From: Massilia aurea
GTDB lineage: Bacteria > Pseudomonadota > Gammaproteobacteria > Burkholderiales > Burkholderiaceae_D
Direction of reading: 5' to 3'
Length of the DNA stretch: 64,000 nt
Assembly (NCBI RefSeq): GCF_014200505.1
Contig: NZ_JACHBX010000001.1
Location: 1-64,000, forward strand
Made by a program: the position numbers and the translations under genes. The notes under the pieces were generated by a model that was not told the DNA's origin, ran no database searches, and saw only the letters and a program-made list of their open reading frames with translations. Of the stretch, positions 63,938-64,000 are shown piece by piece (within the stretch, counting starts at the first letter, position 1; each line of letters starts with the position of its first letter).

Positions 63938-64000
63938 GGGAGTGGTTGCTAGTGAGGCAACAAAATGAGAGCGGCAAAAGCCGTTATTTTACCCTGCCGT

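Overview
The window is about 64 kb of GC-rich DNA (coding regions mostly low-to-mid 60s % GC by eye). It most resembles a beta-proteobacterium of the order Burkholderiales, family Oxalobacteraceae, of the Massilia/Telluria/Duganella/Janthinobacterium type. The clues are the gene order nth–rnfB-like, rplU–rpmA–obgE–proB, glnA–ntrB–ntrC, an intracellular polyhydroxyalkanoate (PHA) depolymerase with a PHA-system protein, 7Fe ferredoxin FdxA beside a TrxR-like ferredoxin-NADP reductase, and the overall codon use. The genus is an inference; no rRNA or other marker is present.

Layout. 1-265: the 3' end of an IS110-like transposase with a perfect 80-bp tandem duplication. 272-4378 (minus): a PrpF-family isomerase, a dienelactone hydrolase, and a compact sulfur-stress operon (SqrR/BigR-like repressor, two half-size YeeE/YedE membrane proteins, ETHE1-type persulfide dioxygenase). 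4589-7477: a 962-residue M16 presequence-protease-like peptidase. 7798-26636: a Wzx/Wzy-type exopolysaccharide locus. It holds a LysR regulator, a kinase-less chain-length co-polymerase, a WecA-like initiating transferase, a sugar 4-epimerase, a MurJ-like flippase, four GT4 glycosyltransferases, a Wzy-like polymerase, a NodB-like deacetylase, an asparagine-synthase-like amidotransferase and two GNAT-fold acyltransferases. A good sigma-54 promoter candidate precedes the main transcription unit. 27380-29320: a secreted protein with a Pro-Thr linker and a DUF4874/DUF4832-type module.

29903-32060 is the most unusual part. A low-GC PAAR / peptidoglycan-hydrolase-like effector / periplasmic immunity triplet lies between an intact tRNA-Pro(CGG) and a displaced 25-bp copy of that tRNA's 3' end. 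It looks like a 2.1-kb type VI secretion effector cassette inserted at a tRNA, with no integrase inside it.

32114-47459 is mostly core: polyprenyl diphosphate synthase, L21/L27/Obg, glutamate 5-kinase, a methyl-accepting chemotaxis protein, endonuclease III, an RnfB-like ferredoxin, an RcnB-like protein, PHA depolymerase (with two tandem palindromes in its leader), ferredoxin reductase, FdxA, an M4-like metalloprotease, PHA-system protein, acyl-CoA-binding protein, FKBP and an EI24-type membrane protein. 47832-54594 holds a very large class A penicillin-binding-type protein, a membrane-anchored TAXI-type binding protein and a secreted CocE/NonD hydrolase. 54603-60174 holds a rhodanese and the nitrogen-control set glnA–ntrB–ntrC; glnA has a sigma-54 promoter and three NtrC-like half-site pairs. 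60245-63937 holds CorA, a short-repeat patch that includes a degenerate copy of the neighbouring gene's 3' end, an EamA/RhtA-type exporter and a large FAD-dependent oxidoreductase.
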